Shown piece by piece: positions 51,838 to 60,894 of a DNA stretch of 64,000 nucleotides. The DNA is from Demequina aestuarii (GTDB taxonomy: Bacteria; Actinomycetota; Actinomycetes; Actinomycetales; Demequinaceae): the NCBI RefSeq assembly GCF_000975095.1, contig NZ_BBRD01000001.1, positions 763,467 through 827,466 of the forward strand. The letters are read 5' to 3'. A program made the translations under genes and the position numbers. Every line of letters begins with the position of its first letter. Within the stretch, counting starts at the first letter, position 1. A model generated the notes under the pieces. That model was not told the origin of the DNA. It did no database searches and saw only the letters and a list, made by a program, of their open reading frames with translations.

Positions 51838-53106
51838 TCAGTCGCCCTCCTCGTAGGTGCTGGCGCCCTTGACGTCCACCCACGACGTCGAGTCGAAGCG
51901 CGTCACACCCAGCAGTGACACCTGGTTGTGGAGCACCATCATGATGTCCGCGTCGACGTCCGCGGCGAACTCGGTCATCTCGAGATCGCCGTCGTAGTGC
52001 CGCTCGTCGATGACGTACAGCTCGCGCACCCGCTCGGCGAGGTACATCGCGAACGGGTTGCCGTACGAGTCCTTGAGAAGCACTGCCGTGGTGTCCGAGG
52101 GTGCGTCCTCGTTCACGATCCGCAGCAGCCCTGAGTCGCCGCCGAGGAACACGCGATAGCGGTTGGCGTACAGCGAGTCCTCCTCGAGCCGGTACGTGTT
52201 GATGAGCGGCGAGTCGCACGCGTCGTCCAGGCACTGGCGCGCCGAGAAGCCGCCCTCGGGCTCCAGCCAGGAGAGGAAGTCCTTCCCCGGGGTGACGGGC
52301 GCGGTCACGCGGCGACCGAGCGTGCCGTAGAACGCTGCATCGTCGTAGATGACCCGCTCGTACGAGCGCGCATCGTCGGGGATGTCGACGTCGAGCTCGG
52401 CCCTTGCCAGCTCTGCCGCCTCCTGCACGGCGAGCGCCGCCGCATCGGCCGTCCAGTGGTGGTCGTTGCGGAAGTACTGCACCCGGAACAGCTCCGGGTC
52501 ATCGAAGGTCTGGGTGAGGTCGAGCATCGGGTCGCCGGTATCGAGCGCCGCCATCACGTTGGGCCGCTCGGCGATGAGGTCGTTTCCCCACGCTTCGGGG
52601 GTCACCTCGGGACGCAGTTCCTCCTTGCGCGGGGCGTAGATCCACATGAGCGGGATGTCTGCCTCAGCGAGCTGGTCGGACAGCGCCTGCGCGTTGGTGG
52701 CCATGTTCTCCGGCACCGAGCGATCGAGGTGCCGCTCGAAGAGGAACCCGTCGGGGCCGTCCATGTAGACGTCATCGACCACGGGGTCCTGGAGCACATC
52801 GGTCTGCACCACGGCGTGGATCGACAGCCACGTGGCGCGTCCGGGGATCTGATCTCCTGCCCAGTCCTCGACACCGGCCATCCAGGACTTGTCGATGACG
52901 GCCTCGATGGCCTCCACCGGCTCGTCCGGATCGGGGGCCGGGAACTCGACGAGGTCGCGGCCGTCGAGGTTCGAGGCGCGCGGTTCGGTGCGCAGGGACA
53001 GACCCACCAGTCCCACGACGACGACGGCGAGCAGCGCGACCGCCGGCAGGAGCGTCACGAGGAGGGTGCGGCGGCGAGGGGCGGCGTGCGAGGGGGTGTC
53101 AGCCAT
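51838..53106 (-). CDS. AlgJ/AlgX-like membrane-anchored acetyltransferase-type protein (DHHW)
   Basis: A 422-residue protein with one N-terminal membrane helix (LLVTLLPAVALLAVVVVGLVG) and an extracytoplasmic part. SGNH-like features are FRNDHHWTADAAALAVQEAA (about 211) and LKDSYGNPFAMYLAERV (catalytic Ser region, about 345). Such proteins transfer acyl groups with an MBOAT partner to polysaccharides or teichoic acids. It is the last gene of the tagF-MBOAT operon, starting 1 nt after the MBOAT gene. Confidence 0.82.
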   Translation of the reverse strand: MADTPSHAAPRRRTLLVTLLPAVALLAVVVVGLVGLSLRTEPRASNLDGRDLVEFPAPDPDEPVEAIEAVIDKSWMAGVEDWAGDQIPGRATWLSIHAVVQTDVLQDPVVDDVYMDGPDGFLFERHLDRSVPENMATNAQALSDQLAEADIPLMWIYAPRKEELRPEVTPEAWGNDLIAERPNVMAALDTGDPMLDLTQTFDDPELFRVQYFRNDHHWTADAAALAVQEAAELARAELDVDIPDDARSYERVIYDDAAFYGTLGRRVTAPVTPGKDFLSWLEPEGGFSARQCLDDACDSPLINTYRLEEDSLYANRYRVFLGGDSGLLRIVNEDAPSDTTAVLLKDSYGNPFAMYLAERVRELYVIDERHYDGDLEMTEFAADVDADIMMVLHNQVSLLGVTRFDSTSWVDVKGASTYEEGD

Positions 53107-53107
53107 G

Positions 53108-54562
53108 TCAGAACCTGAAGTAGATGAAGGGTGCGTACGTCAAGGAAACCATGTAGGCGGTCGCGATCAGCATGCACGCCACCACCACCACGGACCAGCC
53201 AATCGCGGCGCGTGTCGACAGCACGCGTGTGGCTCGTGTCTCGGCGAGGGACGTGAGGGACTCATCGTCATCCGGCAGCGCGATCTGGCTGCGGACGCGA
53301 TCCATCAGCCACTTCGCGGCGCCGGCGGCGAGAGCGATCGACACGATCGCGAGGCCCGCGCCACGCTGGAGGGCGAGCGTGGCCTGGGCGTCCCACAGCG
53401 GCACCCCGCCCGCGCCGAACAGCGAACGGTAGTACGCCATCGCCTGGCCCACGTCGACGGCCCGGAACAGCACCCAGCCGAGCATTGCGACCAGGACGCC
53501 GTACACGTGCTGCAGCCATCGCGGCAGCCGTTCCAGGGGCTTGCCGATCGCGAAGCGCTCGATGCCGATGAGCACGCCGTAGTACAGGCCCCACAGCACG
53601 AAGGTCCACGCGGCACCATGCCATAGGCCCGTGAGCGCCCACACCACGAAGAGGTTGCGCCACACCTTGAGGGGCGAGACGCGGGAGCCGCCCAGCGGGA
53701 TGTACACGTAGTCGCGGAACCACGAACCGAGCGAGATGTGCCACCGCTGCCAGAACTCGCGGGCGGAGCGCGCCAGGTAGGGGTACCGGAAGTTCTCGTG
53801 GAAGCGGATTCCCATCATGGCGGCAAGGCCGATGGCGATGTCCGAGTAGGCGGAGAAGTCCAGGTAGATCTGAAGCGAGTAGAGGATCACCGCCAGCCAC
53901 GCGGCTCCCACCGAGGTGGGGTGGCCGCTCGCGAACAGGCTGTCGACGATGGGCGCGATCGAATCCGCCAGCACGGCCTTCTTCGCCAGTCCCGTCGCCA
54001 CGCGGATGGCGCCGTACGTGAACAGGCCCGGGTCGAACGTGGGCTTCGCGAGCTGAGGGCCGATGTGCGCCCAGCGCACGATGGGGCCCGCGACCAGGTG
54101 CGGGTACATCGCCAGGAATCCGGAGAAGTCGAGCAGCCCAGGGGCGCCATCGTCGCGGTGACGGTAGATGTCCACGAGGTAGCTGATGGACATGAACGTG
54201 TAGAAGCTCACGCCGATGGGCAGCGGGAGGGTGACCTCCGCCGACACTCGTTCGAGCCCCAGGGAGTCGAGCACGAACTCGAGGTACTTGAACACCACCA
54301 GCGGGATGGAGATCACGACGATGCCGGCCGCCAGCCACCACTTGCGCGCGACTCCCTCGGCCCGCAGCAGCACCTTGCCGAGGTAATAGGTGACCATGCC
54401 GGTGCCCAGGATCAGCAGCACCAGCACGGGCTCGCCCCAGGCATAGAACACCGCGCTGGTCACGAGCAGCGGGATCGTTCTCCACCGCGCCGGGAAGAGG
54501 TAGAACAGCGCCATCGCGATAGGCAGGAACAGGAAGACGAAGACGACGCTCGTGAAGACCAT
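53108..54562 (-). CDS. MBOAT-family O-acyltransferase (AlgI/DltB-like)
   Basis: A 484-residue membrane protein with about eleven helices. It opens FVFLFLPIAMALFYLFPARW. The signature includes PLPIGVSFYTFMSISYLVDIY (about 94), LAMYPHLVAGPIVRW, FSAYSDIAIGLAAMMGIRF (about 232) and FWQRWHISLGSWFRDYVYIP (about 268), with the catalytic His in LTGLWHGAAW (about 311). It moves acyl groups across the membrane for the AlgJ-like partner encoded next. Gene order with tagF points to teichoic acid or another wall polymer. Confidence 0.95.
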   Translation of the reverse strand: MVFTSVVFVFLFLPIAMALFYLFPARWRTIPLLVTSAVFYAWGEPVLVLLILGTGMVTYYLGKVLLRAEGVARKWWLAAGIVVISIPLVVFKYLEFVLDSLGLERVSAEVTLPLPIGVSFYTFMSISYLVDIYRHRDDGAPGLLDFSGFLAMYPHLVAGPIVRWAHIGPQLAKPTFDPGLFTYGAIRVATGLAKKAVLADSIAPIVDSLFASGHPTSVGAAWLAVILYSLQIYLDFSAYSDIAIGLAAMMGIRFHENFRYPYLARSAREFWQRWHISLGSWFRDYVYIPLGGSRVSPLKVWRNLFVVWALTGLWHGAAWTFVLWGLYYGVLIGIERFAIGKPLERLPRWLQHVYGVLVAMLGWVLFRAVDVGQAMAYYRSLFGAGGVPLWDAQATLALQRGAGLAIVSIALAAGAAKWLMDRVRSQIALPDDDESLTSLAETRATRVLSTRAAIGWSVVVVACMLIATAYMVSLTYAPFIYFRF

Positions 54563-54565
54563 GCG

Positions 54566-57500
54566 TCAGCTCCTGTCCGTCATCAGCGTCTCGACCACAC
54601 GCGCCGAGGCCGACCCGTCATCCTGCGGACAGTACCGTGCGGCGAACGCGTCGATGTCGTACCCGGGCAATGCACCCTGGGTCAGCGCGGTGTCGATCGC
54701 ATCGTGCACCTCGCTGTCGGTCCGGGTGAGGGGGCCGGGCAGGTCGGTCTCCATGTTCAGGTAGAAGCCACGGAGCTCGTCGCGATACCGGTCCAGATCC
54801 GGCACGTGGAAGATCATGGGCCGGCGCAAGTTCGCGAAGTCGAAGAACAGCGACGAATAGTCGGTGATCAGCACGTCGGCGGCCGCGAGCAGGTCCTGGG
54901 TGTCCGGGTAGGCCGAGACGTCCATGACGGAGCCCGACGCCTCGTCGGGGATCACCACGGCGGTGCGGTCCAGGACGTGCTTGCGCACCAGCAGGACCGC
55001 GTCGGCGCCGAACCGACGAGCGAACATCACGGGATCGACATTGCCGGCCGGCCCCTCGCCGCTCGTGCTGCCCAGCTGATCGTCACGGAACGTCGGGGCG
55101 AAGAGCACGATGCGCCTCGTGGGTGAGAGCCGGTACGCGCGGCGCACTCGAGCCTCGGCACCGAGGCGTGCGATGCCGAACAGCACGTCGTTGCGCGGGT
55201 ACCCGAGCTCCGCGATCTCGCCACCGAACTGGAAGGCCGATCGCATCACCGTCGTGGAGTGCGGGTTCGGCGACAGCAGCACTGACCATTGCTGCGCGGC
55301 CGTCGTGGCGCGCTCGATGTAGCCGGAGTCACGTCCCGTGACGGCGTCCAGGTCGTGGAGCATGCGCTTGAGCGGAGTGCCATGCCACGTCTGGATGTAC
55401 ACGCGCCGGGCGTCGCTGTGCACGTAGTGCGGCAGGCTCTGGTTGGAGACCCAGAACCGGGCGCGCCCCAGATGGGCGAAGTAGCGCAGCGATAGGCGCT
55501 TGACCACGTCAGCGCCGCCCCCGATGTCCGCTGGTCGACCGTTGTAGGCCCACACCGTGCGGAGGTCGGGCCTCCGGCGCAGGACCTCCTCGTAGATCGC
55601 TCGTGGGCTGTCGCCGAACTGCTTGCCCACTCCCGATTCGAAGACCACGCGGCGGTCATCCCTCGGCAGCGCCGATGCGACCCTGAGCACCAACCGTGCG
55701 AGCGGGAAGTAGAGGTCGGAGCGCCGCAGGCGCCGGTAGGCCGCGGCCGCGATGCGCTCGCGAGTCCGGCGCGCATTGGTCGCGATGCGCAGGCCGCGCG
55801 TGCGATGGGCCGATGCGATGGCGGCGTGGATGCGGGCGTTGGCCTGCTGGTCGCGGGCGGGATAATACGAGTCCGCGACCTGGACGTTCTCCTCCGACGG
55901 CCGCAGGCCGTTGCCTATGACTCTCGACAGCGCCGCCATCACCTGCGTGCGGGTGAAGGCGATGTCGCCAGGGAGGTCGGTGTCGAGGTCGAGGTGGGAT
56001 CCCTTGCGGCCCAGGAACCGGTCGCGGTCGAACTGGAAGTACAGCACTGGTCGGTGCAGCAGCGCCGCATCGAAGCCCACGGAGGAGTAGTCGGTGAGCA
56101 CGACGGCGGAGTCGATCAGCAGGTCCTGCACGCTGCTCTCGCCCGCCCGCATCACGGTGACGCCGGCGTCCTCGAAGTCCGCGACGTAGCGGCGCATGTT
56201 GGGGTGCAGCGAGAGTGCGACCTCGAGCCCCGCATCGGCGCACATGGTGACGAAGGCCGGGTCGGTGAGCAGTCCGTGCCACTCCCGCGAGTACTCGCTG
56301 CCCGCATAGTCGTCGGGGTTGGCCAGCCAGTCGCGCCAGGTGGGGATCACCAGCAGGCGACGGCGAGGTGCGGGATGGTGCGCCATCAGCGTGTCGAACC
56401 GCGACAATCCTGTCACGGCGATCTGCCGGGGCCGGTAGCCGAAGTCGCGCACCAACAGGTCTCGCTCGCGTTCGGAACTCGCGATCACGAGGTCGGGGGA
56501 GAAGCCGTCGGCGTCGCGACCGTAGAGATCGGCCATCCACTTGGTGCCCATGATGCCGTGCTGCAGGAACACGCGCAGGCCCCGTACCCGGGCGTCGAAG
56601 CGATCCGTGCGCAGCGGGTACAGGTAGCCGGGGTGGTGAGAACCGATGACGCGCGTCGCGTGCAGCACGGAGCGAACGTGGTCGACGGTCCCCGTCCTGA
56701 CGACGGTGCCCACTGCGGCGGCGCGGTCGACGTCGGGGCTGTCGGCGTCGATCACCGCGCGGGCGTCGATGTCCGGGCGGTGCGCGCTCAGCCACGCGAA
56801 GAACGCGAACGCCGTGTCCTGGAACCTATCGGGCCGCTCGCCGATCACCCAGATAGGCCGCTGGGACGGATGCCGCACCCGGGACCACGTGCGTCGAACC
56901 CGGATCAGACGCGACTCTGACCGGATGAAGGCCATCACATCGCGGGGCAGTCTGCTGTGGGTGAAGGAGAGCCGCTTGGCCTTGAACGTGAAGAAGGGGC
57001 TGAAGACGTGGCCCCCGTCCCCGTCGACCGCGAAGCTCGGGCTCATGCGCACGATGCCCGCGGTCCGGGGCCGTGGCATCCGCACTCGGACCGTGTCGGC
57101 GGACTCGAGTGCGATCTCCAAGGAGACGTCGAGGGTTCCCGGCTCGGCGAACGCGTGGAGGGTGTCGGCCCACGGCAGCGTCGCGCGAAAGGCGTGACGC
57201 TGGAGGCCTCCCGCGTTCTTGGTGGCACGCCACATGCGGACGGGGAGCGAGACGGCGTTGTCGGTGCCCCGCTCGCGCAGCACGAGGTTCGCGGATGAGT
57301 CGCCGTGTGGGGGCACCCAGGCGAACCCCGCGACCGTCAAGGCTGACGGGCGGGAGATCATCGCGTTGGTCACGACCTTGGGCGTGGGCGGGGAGGGCGG
57401 GCCGGCCACGACTACGACGTTGCCCGCTCCAGAGATCGACACGAGCGCAGCGGTGTCGCGCTCGCGCAGGGGGCGCATCGTCTCGACGGCGACACGCCTG

Positions 57501-57775
57501 GGCAGTGCGAGGGGAACGCGCGATTCCCCCGTGAGCGTGTGCACCGACCACAGCTCGCGCTCCACGGCCGCGAACTGGCGCAGGTCGATCTGGGTGACCG
57601 CGTGCGCGCCGTCGGACGCGAGCGGCAGGGGTACGCGGGCGCCCGAGTTCCGCGAGATCGCGACGACGGCATCGGGCGTGGGATCGAGGTGAGCGAGGGA
57701 CACCGTGACGAGATCGCCGTGCTGGCGAAGGGCCGTCGAGACAGCACCACCACCATTTGCGTGCACGGAACCCAT
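54566..57775 (-). CDS. tagF: CDP-glycerol:polyglycerophosphate glycerophosphotransferase with tandem TagF domains
   Basis: A 1069-residue protein. A ~260-residue N-terminal beta-rich region is followed by two Glyphos_transf domains. The first has LQHGIMGTKWMADLYGRDAD (about 409) and VLTDYSSVGFDAALLHRP (about 559). The second has IQTWHGTPLKRMLHDLD (about 798) and VLITDYSSLFFDFANLRRP (about 976). Each carries the HG and DYSS residues needed for glycerophosphate transfer. It extends a wall teichoic acid-like polymer. The GAAGGA at the start lies too close to ATG 57775; GTG 57766 is an alternative start. It is the first gene of a three-gene operon. Confidence 0.92.
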   Translation of the reverse strand: MGSVHANGGGAVSTALRQHGDLVTVSLAHLDPTPDAVVAISRNSGARVPLPLASDGAHAVTQIDLRQFAAVERELWSVHTLTGESRVPLALPRRVAVETMRPLRERDTAALVSISGAGNVVVVAGPPSPPTPKVVTNAMISRPSALTVAGFAWVPPHGDSSANLVLRERGTDNAVSLPVRMWRATKNAGGLQRHAFRATLPWADTLHAFAEPGTLDVSLEIALESADTVRVRMPRPRTAGIVRMSPSFAVDGDGGHVFSPFFTFKAKRLSFTHSRLPRDVMAFIRSESRLIRVRRTWSRVRHPSQRPIWVIGERPDRFQDTAFAFFAWLSAHRPDIDARAVIDADSPDVDRAAAVGTVVRTGTVDHVRSVLHATRVIGSHHPGYLYPLRTDRFDARVRGLRVFLQHGIMGTKWMADLYGRDADGFSPDLVIASSERERDLLVRDFGYRPRQIAVTGLSRFDTLMAHHPAPRRRLLVIPTWRDWLANPDDYAGSEYSREWHGLLTDPAFVTMCADAGLEVALSLHPNMRRYVADFEDAGVTVMRAGESSVQDLLIDSAVVLTDYSSVGFDAALLHRPVLYFQFDRDRFLGRKGSHLDLDTDLPGDIAFTRTQVMAALSRVIGNGLRPSEENVQVADSYYPARDQQANARIHAAIASAHRTRGLRIATNARRTRERIAAAAYRRLRRSDLYFPLARLVLRVASALPRDDRRVVFESGVGKQFGDSPRAIYEEVLRRRPDLRTVWAYNGRPADIGGGADVVKRLSLRYFAHLGRARFWVSNQSLPHYVHSDARRVYIQTWHGTPLKRMLHDLDAVTGRDSGYIERATTAAQQWSVLLSPNPHSTTVMRSAFQFGGEIAELGYPRNDVLFGIARLGAEARVRRAYRLSPTRRIVLFAPTFRDDQLGSTSGEGPAGNVDPVMFARRFGADAVLLVRKHVLDRTAVVIPDEASGSVMDVSAYPDTQDLLAAADVLITDYSSLFFDFANLRRPMIFHVPDLDRYRDELRGFYLNMETDLPGPLTRTDSEVHDAIDTALTQGALPGYDIDAFAARYCPQDDGSASARVVETLMTDRS

Positions 57776-57932
57776 CCTTCTTTACGCATGCTGCGCTGAC
57801 CGGGGAGATGTGAAGAAGGTCCATTTTACCCAGTGCCAACTCAGACGCTTCTCAGGAGCCGCGTCCCACGCCCGCCCCCATGCCGGACGCCGCCGATGTG
57901 CCGTCTGCACGCCCTATGCCATACTGAACCCG

Positions 57933-57959
57933 ATGGATACCGCGATCATCATTCCGTAG
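57933..57959 (+). CDS. Isoleucine-rich leader peptide of cimA
   Basis: A short frame encoding MDTAIIIP, in which three consecutive Ile codons (ATC ATC ATT, 57945-57953) precede a Pro and a stop. A CATACT -10-like box at 57920-57925, in an extended-TG context, would place the transcript start at or next to the ATG, giving a leaderless message. It is followed at once by two hairpins and then by citramalate synthase, the first enzyme of a pathway to isoleucine. The arrangement is that of ribosome-mediated attenuators. Confidence 0.75.
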   Translation: MDTAIIIP

Positions 57960-58015
57960 CGCGTCGGCGACCACCCTCCCGACGCGCAGCCTCCCGTACC
58001 CTGGGGGGCTTTTTT
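57959..58015 (+). terminator. Attenuator: two hairpins and a T-run before cimA
   Basis: The first hairpin has perfect 9-bp arms GCGCGTCGG (57959-57967) and CCGACGCGC (57979-57987), starting on the last base of the leader stop codon. The second has arms AGCCTCCC (57988-57995) and GGGGGGCT (58003-58010), followed by six T (58010-58015), a classic terminator. The loop of the first contains CCACCCTCC, which could instead pair with the G-run of the terminator. A ribosome stalled on the Ile codons would cover the first left arm and permit this. Confidence 0.75.
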
Positions 58016-58072
58016 GTTGGGCGAATGGTCGTCGCACGGTGCCGAGAGTGAGCACGAACCGAGGAGAACACG

Positions 58073-59668
58073 ATGACGGATCTCACAGTGGAGGTCTACG
58101 ACACCACTCTGCGCGACGGCGCGCAGCAGGAGGGCATGAACCTGTCCGTCGCGGACAAGATGGCCATCGCGCCGCTGCTCGATGAACTCGGCGTGGGCGT
58201 CATCGAAGGCGGCTGGCCCGGCGCCGTGCCCAAGGACACCGAGTTCTTCGCGCTCGCCGCCAAGGAGCTGACCTTCAGGAACGCCCAGCTGGCGGCGTTC
58301 GGCATGACCCGCAAGGCGGGCACCACCGCTGCCGCAGACCCGCAGGTGCGCGCGCTGCTCGACTCCGAGGCGCCGATCGTGACGCTGGTCGCGAAGTCGG
58401 ACATCCGCCACGCCGAGCGCGCGCTGCGCGTCGCGCCAGACGAGAACCTGCGCATGATCGAGGAGACCGTCGCGTTCCTCGCGGGGGAGGGTCGGCGAGT
58501 GATTCTCGATGCTGAGCACTTCTTCGACGGCTATCAGTACGACGCGGAGTATGCGGTCCGCGCGCTGCAGGCGGGCGTCGGGGCTGGTGCGGATGTGGTG
58601 TGTCTGTGCGACACCAACGGCGGGATGCTGCCCGATGACGTGAGCGCGATCGTGGCGGCCGTCGGCGAGAGGGTCGACGCGGTGCTCGGCATGCACGCGC
58701 ACAACGACTCCGGGTGCGCCGTCGCGAACTCGATGGCCGCCGTCGCCGCCGGCGCCACCCACGTGCAGGGCTGCGTCAACGGCTATGGCGAGCGCACGGG
58801 CAACGCTGACATCGTCGCGGTGGTCGCGAATCTCCAGCTCAAGCGCGGCGTCACCGCCCTGACGCACGACGGCCTCGCGGAGTCGACCAGGATCGCGCAC
58901 GCCATCGCCGAGATCACCAACATCGCGCCGTTTGCGCGCCAGCCGTACGTCGGGGCATCGGCGTTCGCGCACAAGGCGGGCCTGCACGCCTCGGCAATCC
59001 GCGTGGACCCGGACCTCTACCAGCACCTGGATCCCTCGCTGGTGGGCAACGACATGCGCATGCTCGTGTCCGAGATGGCGGGGCGTGCGTCGATCGAGCT
59101 CAAGGGCAAGGAGCTTGGGTTCGATCTGGCGGGGCAGAACGAGCTCCTGGGCCGGGTCACGGACCGCGTCAAGCACGCCGAGGCAGCCGGCTACACCTTC
59201 GATGCGGCCGATGCGTCATTCGAGCTTCTCCTTCGCAGTGAGCTGGGGGAGACGCCCTCGTTCTGGGACGTCGAGACCTGGCGCGTGCGCGTCTCGTCCG
59301 TACCGGGCGACCCGACCGATGCGGATGCCGAGGCCGTCGTGAAGCTGCGCGCCGGGTCCGAGCGCATCGTCGCGCTGGGCGAGGGGAACGGCCCGGTCAA
59401 CGCCCTTGACCACGCCTTGCGGGACGCGCTGTGCGGCGTGTATCCGGAGATCGAGGAGTTCGAGCTCACCGACTTCAAGGTGCGCATCATGGAGGCGTCG
59501 CATGGCACCGATGCGGTGACGCGCGTGCTCATCACCACCGTGCACCGCGAGACCGGCACCACGTGGCGGACCGTCGGCGTGGGCCCGAACGTCATCGAGG
59601 CGTCGTGGGAGGCGCTCGCGGACTCGCTGGTCTACGGGCTGCTCAAGGCTGGTGTCGCGCGCCGCTAG
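58073..59668 (+). CDS. cimA: Citramalate synthase
   Basis: A 531-residue HMGL/DRE-TIM enzyme condensing pyruvate and acetyl-CoA to (R)-citramalate, the first step of threonine-independent isoleucine synthesis. The catalytic opening VEVYDTTLRDGAQQEGMN (residues 5-22) is followed by the metal-site HAHNDSGCAVANSMAAVAAG (about 207) and VNGYGERTGNADI. The C-terminal ~150 residues are the LeuA dimer/feedback domain. The EGGWPGAVPKD sequence is typical of the CimA-type family (TIGR00977). ATG 58073 is preceded by GAGGAG. Its expression is probably attenuated by the upstream Ile leader peptide. Confidence 0.93.
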   Translation: MTDLTVEVYDTTLRDGAQQEGMNLSVADKMAIAPLLDELGVGVIEGGWPGAVPKDTEFFALAAKELTFRNAQLAAFGMTRKAGTTAAADPQVRALLDSEAPIVTLVAKSDIRHAERALRVAPDENLRMIEETVAFLAGEGRRVILDAEHFFDGYQYDAEYAVRALQAGVGAGADVVCLCDTNGGMLPDDVSAIVAAVGERVDAVLGMHAHNDSGCAVANSMAAVAAGATHVQGCVNGYGERTGNADIVAVVANLQLKRGVTALTHDGLAESTRIAHAIAEITNIAPFARQPYVGASAFAHKAGLHASAIRVDPDLYQHLDPSLVGNDMRMLVSEMAGRASIELKGKELGFDLAGQNELLGRVTDRVKHAEAAGYTFDAADASFELLLRSELGETPSFWDVETWRVRVSSVPGDPTDADAEAVVKLRAGSERIVALGEGNGPVNALDHALRDALCGVYPEIEEFELTDFKVRIMEASHGTDAVTRVLITTVHRETGTTWRTVGVGPNVIEASWEALADSLVYGLLKAGVARR

Positions 59669-59691
59669 CGCGAGTCAGGTGTGCTGCGCCT

Positions 59692-60894
59692 TCAGGTGCG
59701 CGGTGCTGGAGCCGTCCAGGACGCGAGGGCCTCGGGGAACATCGGACGGGCGATGTGATACCCCTGCGCGTGGTCGCATCCGAACTCGGTGAGCAGGTCG
59801 ATCACGGCGGCGCATTCGACGCCCTCGGCCGTGCACTCGAGCCCGAGTGCGTGAGCGAGATCCAGCATGGAGCGGACGAAGATCTCGGCCTCCCGAGTCT
59901 CCGCGATCTCCATCACGAAGGAGCGGTCGATCTTCACTTCGCTGAATGGCAGCGCCGCGAGCTGGCGCATCGACGAGTAGCCCACGCCGAAGTCGTCGAT
60001 CGACAGCCGGAAGCCTTGAAGTCGCAACCGCGTGAGGAGCTCGAGCGAGAGCCGGGCGTCCTCGAGGGGGCTGGTCTCCGTCAGTTCCAGGATCACGCGG
60101 TGGGGGTCGACGCCGGCCTTCTTGCAGGCTCCGGCGAGGCGCTGGTCGAGTCCCGGCGTGCTGAACTCGCTCGCGGACAGGTTGATCGACAAGTGCTCGT
60201 CGCCGTGGCCCACCGCATCGGTGAACCATGCGAGCGCGTCCGCGAAGACTCGATCCGTGAGTGCGGACGCGAGGCCGGTCTTCTCGGCGCGCGTGACGAA
60301 GCTCGATGGCGGAATCGAGACGCCACCGACCTCCCACCGCGACAGCACCTCGTAGCCCACGACTTCGCGGGTCTGGCAGGACACCTTGGGCTGGACCGCG
60401 AACCGCACCTCGCCGTCGTCGAGCGCCTGGCGGAAGACTTCGGTGAACTCGGGGTCGTTCCAGCGGGACAGGGACTCGTCGACGCCGAGCGTGGCCTGTC
60501 GGCGCGCGTTCGGGGTCGCCCTCAGCACCACCTCGACGTCGGCCGCCGTGAACGGCTTCGCAAGCGCACCCGCGTAGGTGAGTCCACGCGCCGCGGTGAC
60601 CTCCTGGGCGGCGCCGATCACCCGTGCGCCCATGCCGCTTGAGATGACGACCGCCGCCTGAGAGCCCGACTTCGCCAACCCTTCGAGGACCGCGAGCCCA
60701 TCCATGTGCTCCATCACCAGATCCACCACGACGTGACTGGGATGCCACTCGCGCTCGATCTCGAAGAAGGTGTCCGCGTCCTCGGTGACTCGGCCCTCGA
60801 ACCCGGCTGCTTCGACGTGTGCGCGCAGCATCCGGCCGACGAGCGGGTCGTCGTCGATGATGAGTACGCGTCCGGCGCTGGCTGAGTCGGTCAT
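59692..60894 (-). CDS. Response regulator with EAL domain (c-di-GMP phosphodiesterase)
   Basis: A 400-residue protein. A receiver domain has VLIIDDDPLVG (acidic pocket), VVVDLVMEHMDGLAVL (phospho-Asp, about 57) and ALAKPF (about 113). An EAL domain follows with EVLSRWE (EVLxR form, about 180), NLSASEFS, LELTETSPLED (about 254), SIDDFGVGYSSM (DDFGTG-like, about 294), KIDRSFV and AEGVE (about 352). All catalytic positions look present, so it should degrade c-di-GMP on phosphorylation. It overlaps the sensor-kinase gene by 4 nt (ATGA) and so belongs to the same pathway. Confidence 0.92.
   Translation of the reverse strand: MTDSASAGRVLIIDDDPLVGRMLRAHVEAAGFEGRVTEDADTFFEIEREWHPSHVVVDLVMEHMDGLAVLEGLAKSGSQAAVVISSGMGARVIGAAQEVTAARGLTYAGALAKPFTAADVEVVLRATPNARRQATLGVDESLSRWNDPEFTEVFRQALDDGEVRFAVQPKVSCQTREVVGYEVLSRWEVGGVSIPPSSFVTRAEKTGLASALTDRVFADALAWFTDAVGHGDEHLSINLSASEFSTPGLDQRLAGACKKAGVDPHRVILELTETSPLEDARLSLELLTRLRLQGFRLSIDDFGVGYSSMRQLAALPFSEVKIDRSFVMEIAETREAEIFVRSMLDLAHALGLECTAEGVECAAVIDLLTEFGCDHAQGYHIARPMFPEALASWTAPAPRT

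Noticed and set aside
53738..55126. 462-codon plus-strand frame opposite MBOAT and tagF
   Set aside because: Very rich in His, Gln and Arg with no motif; antisense of two firmly identified genes.
57933..58072. A T-box riboswitch before cimA
   Set aside because: The leader is too short, and no specifier loop or T-box sequence is visible; the Ile-codon leader peptide explains the terminator better.
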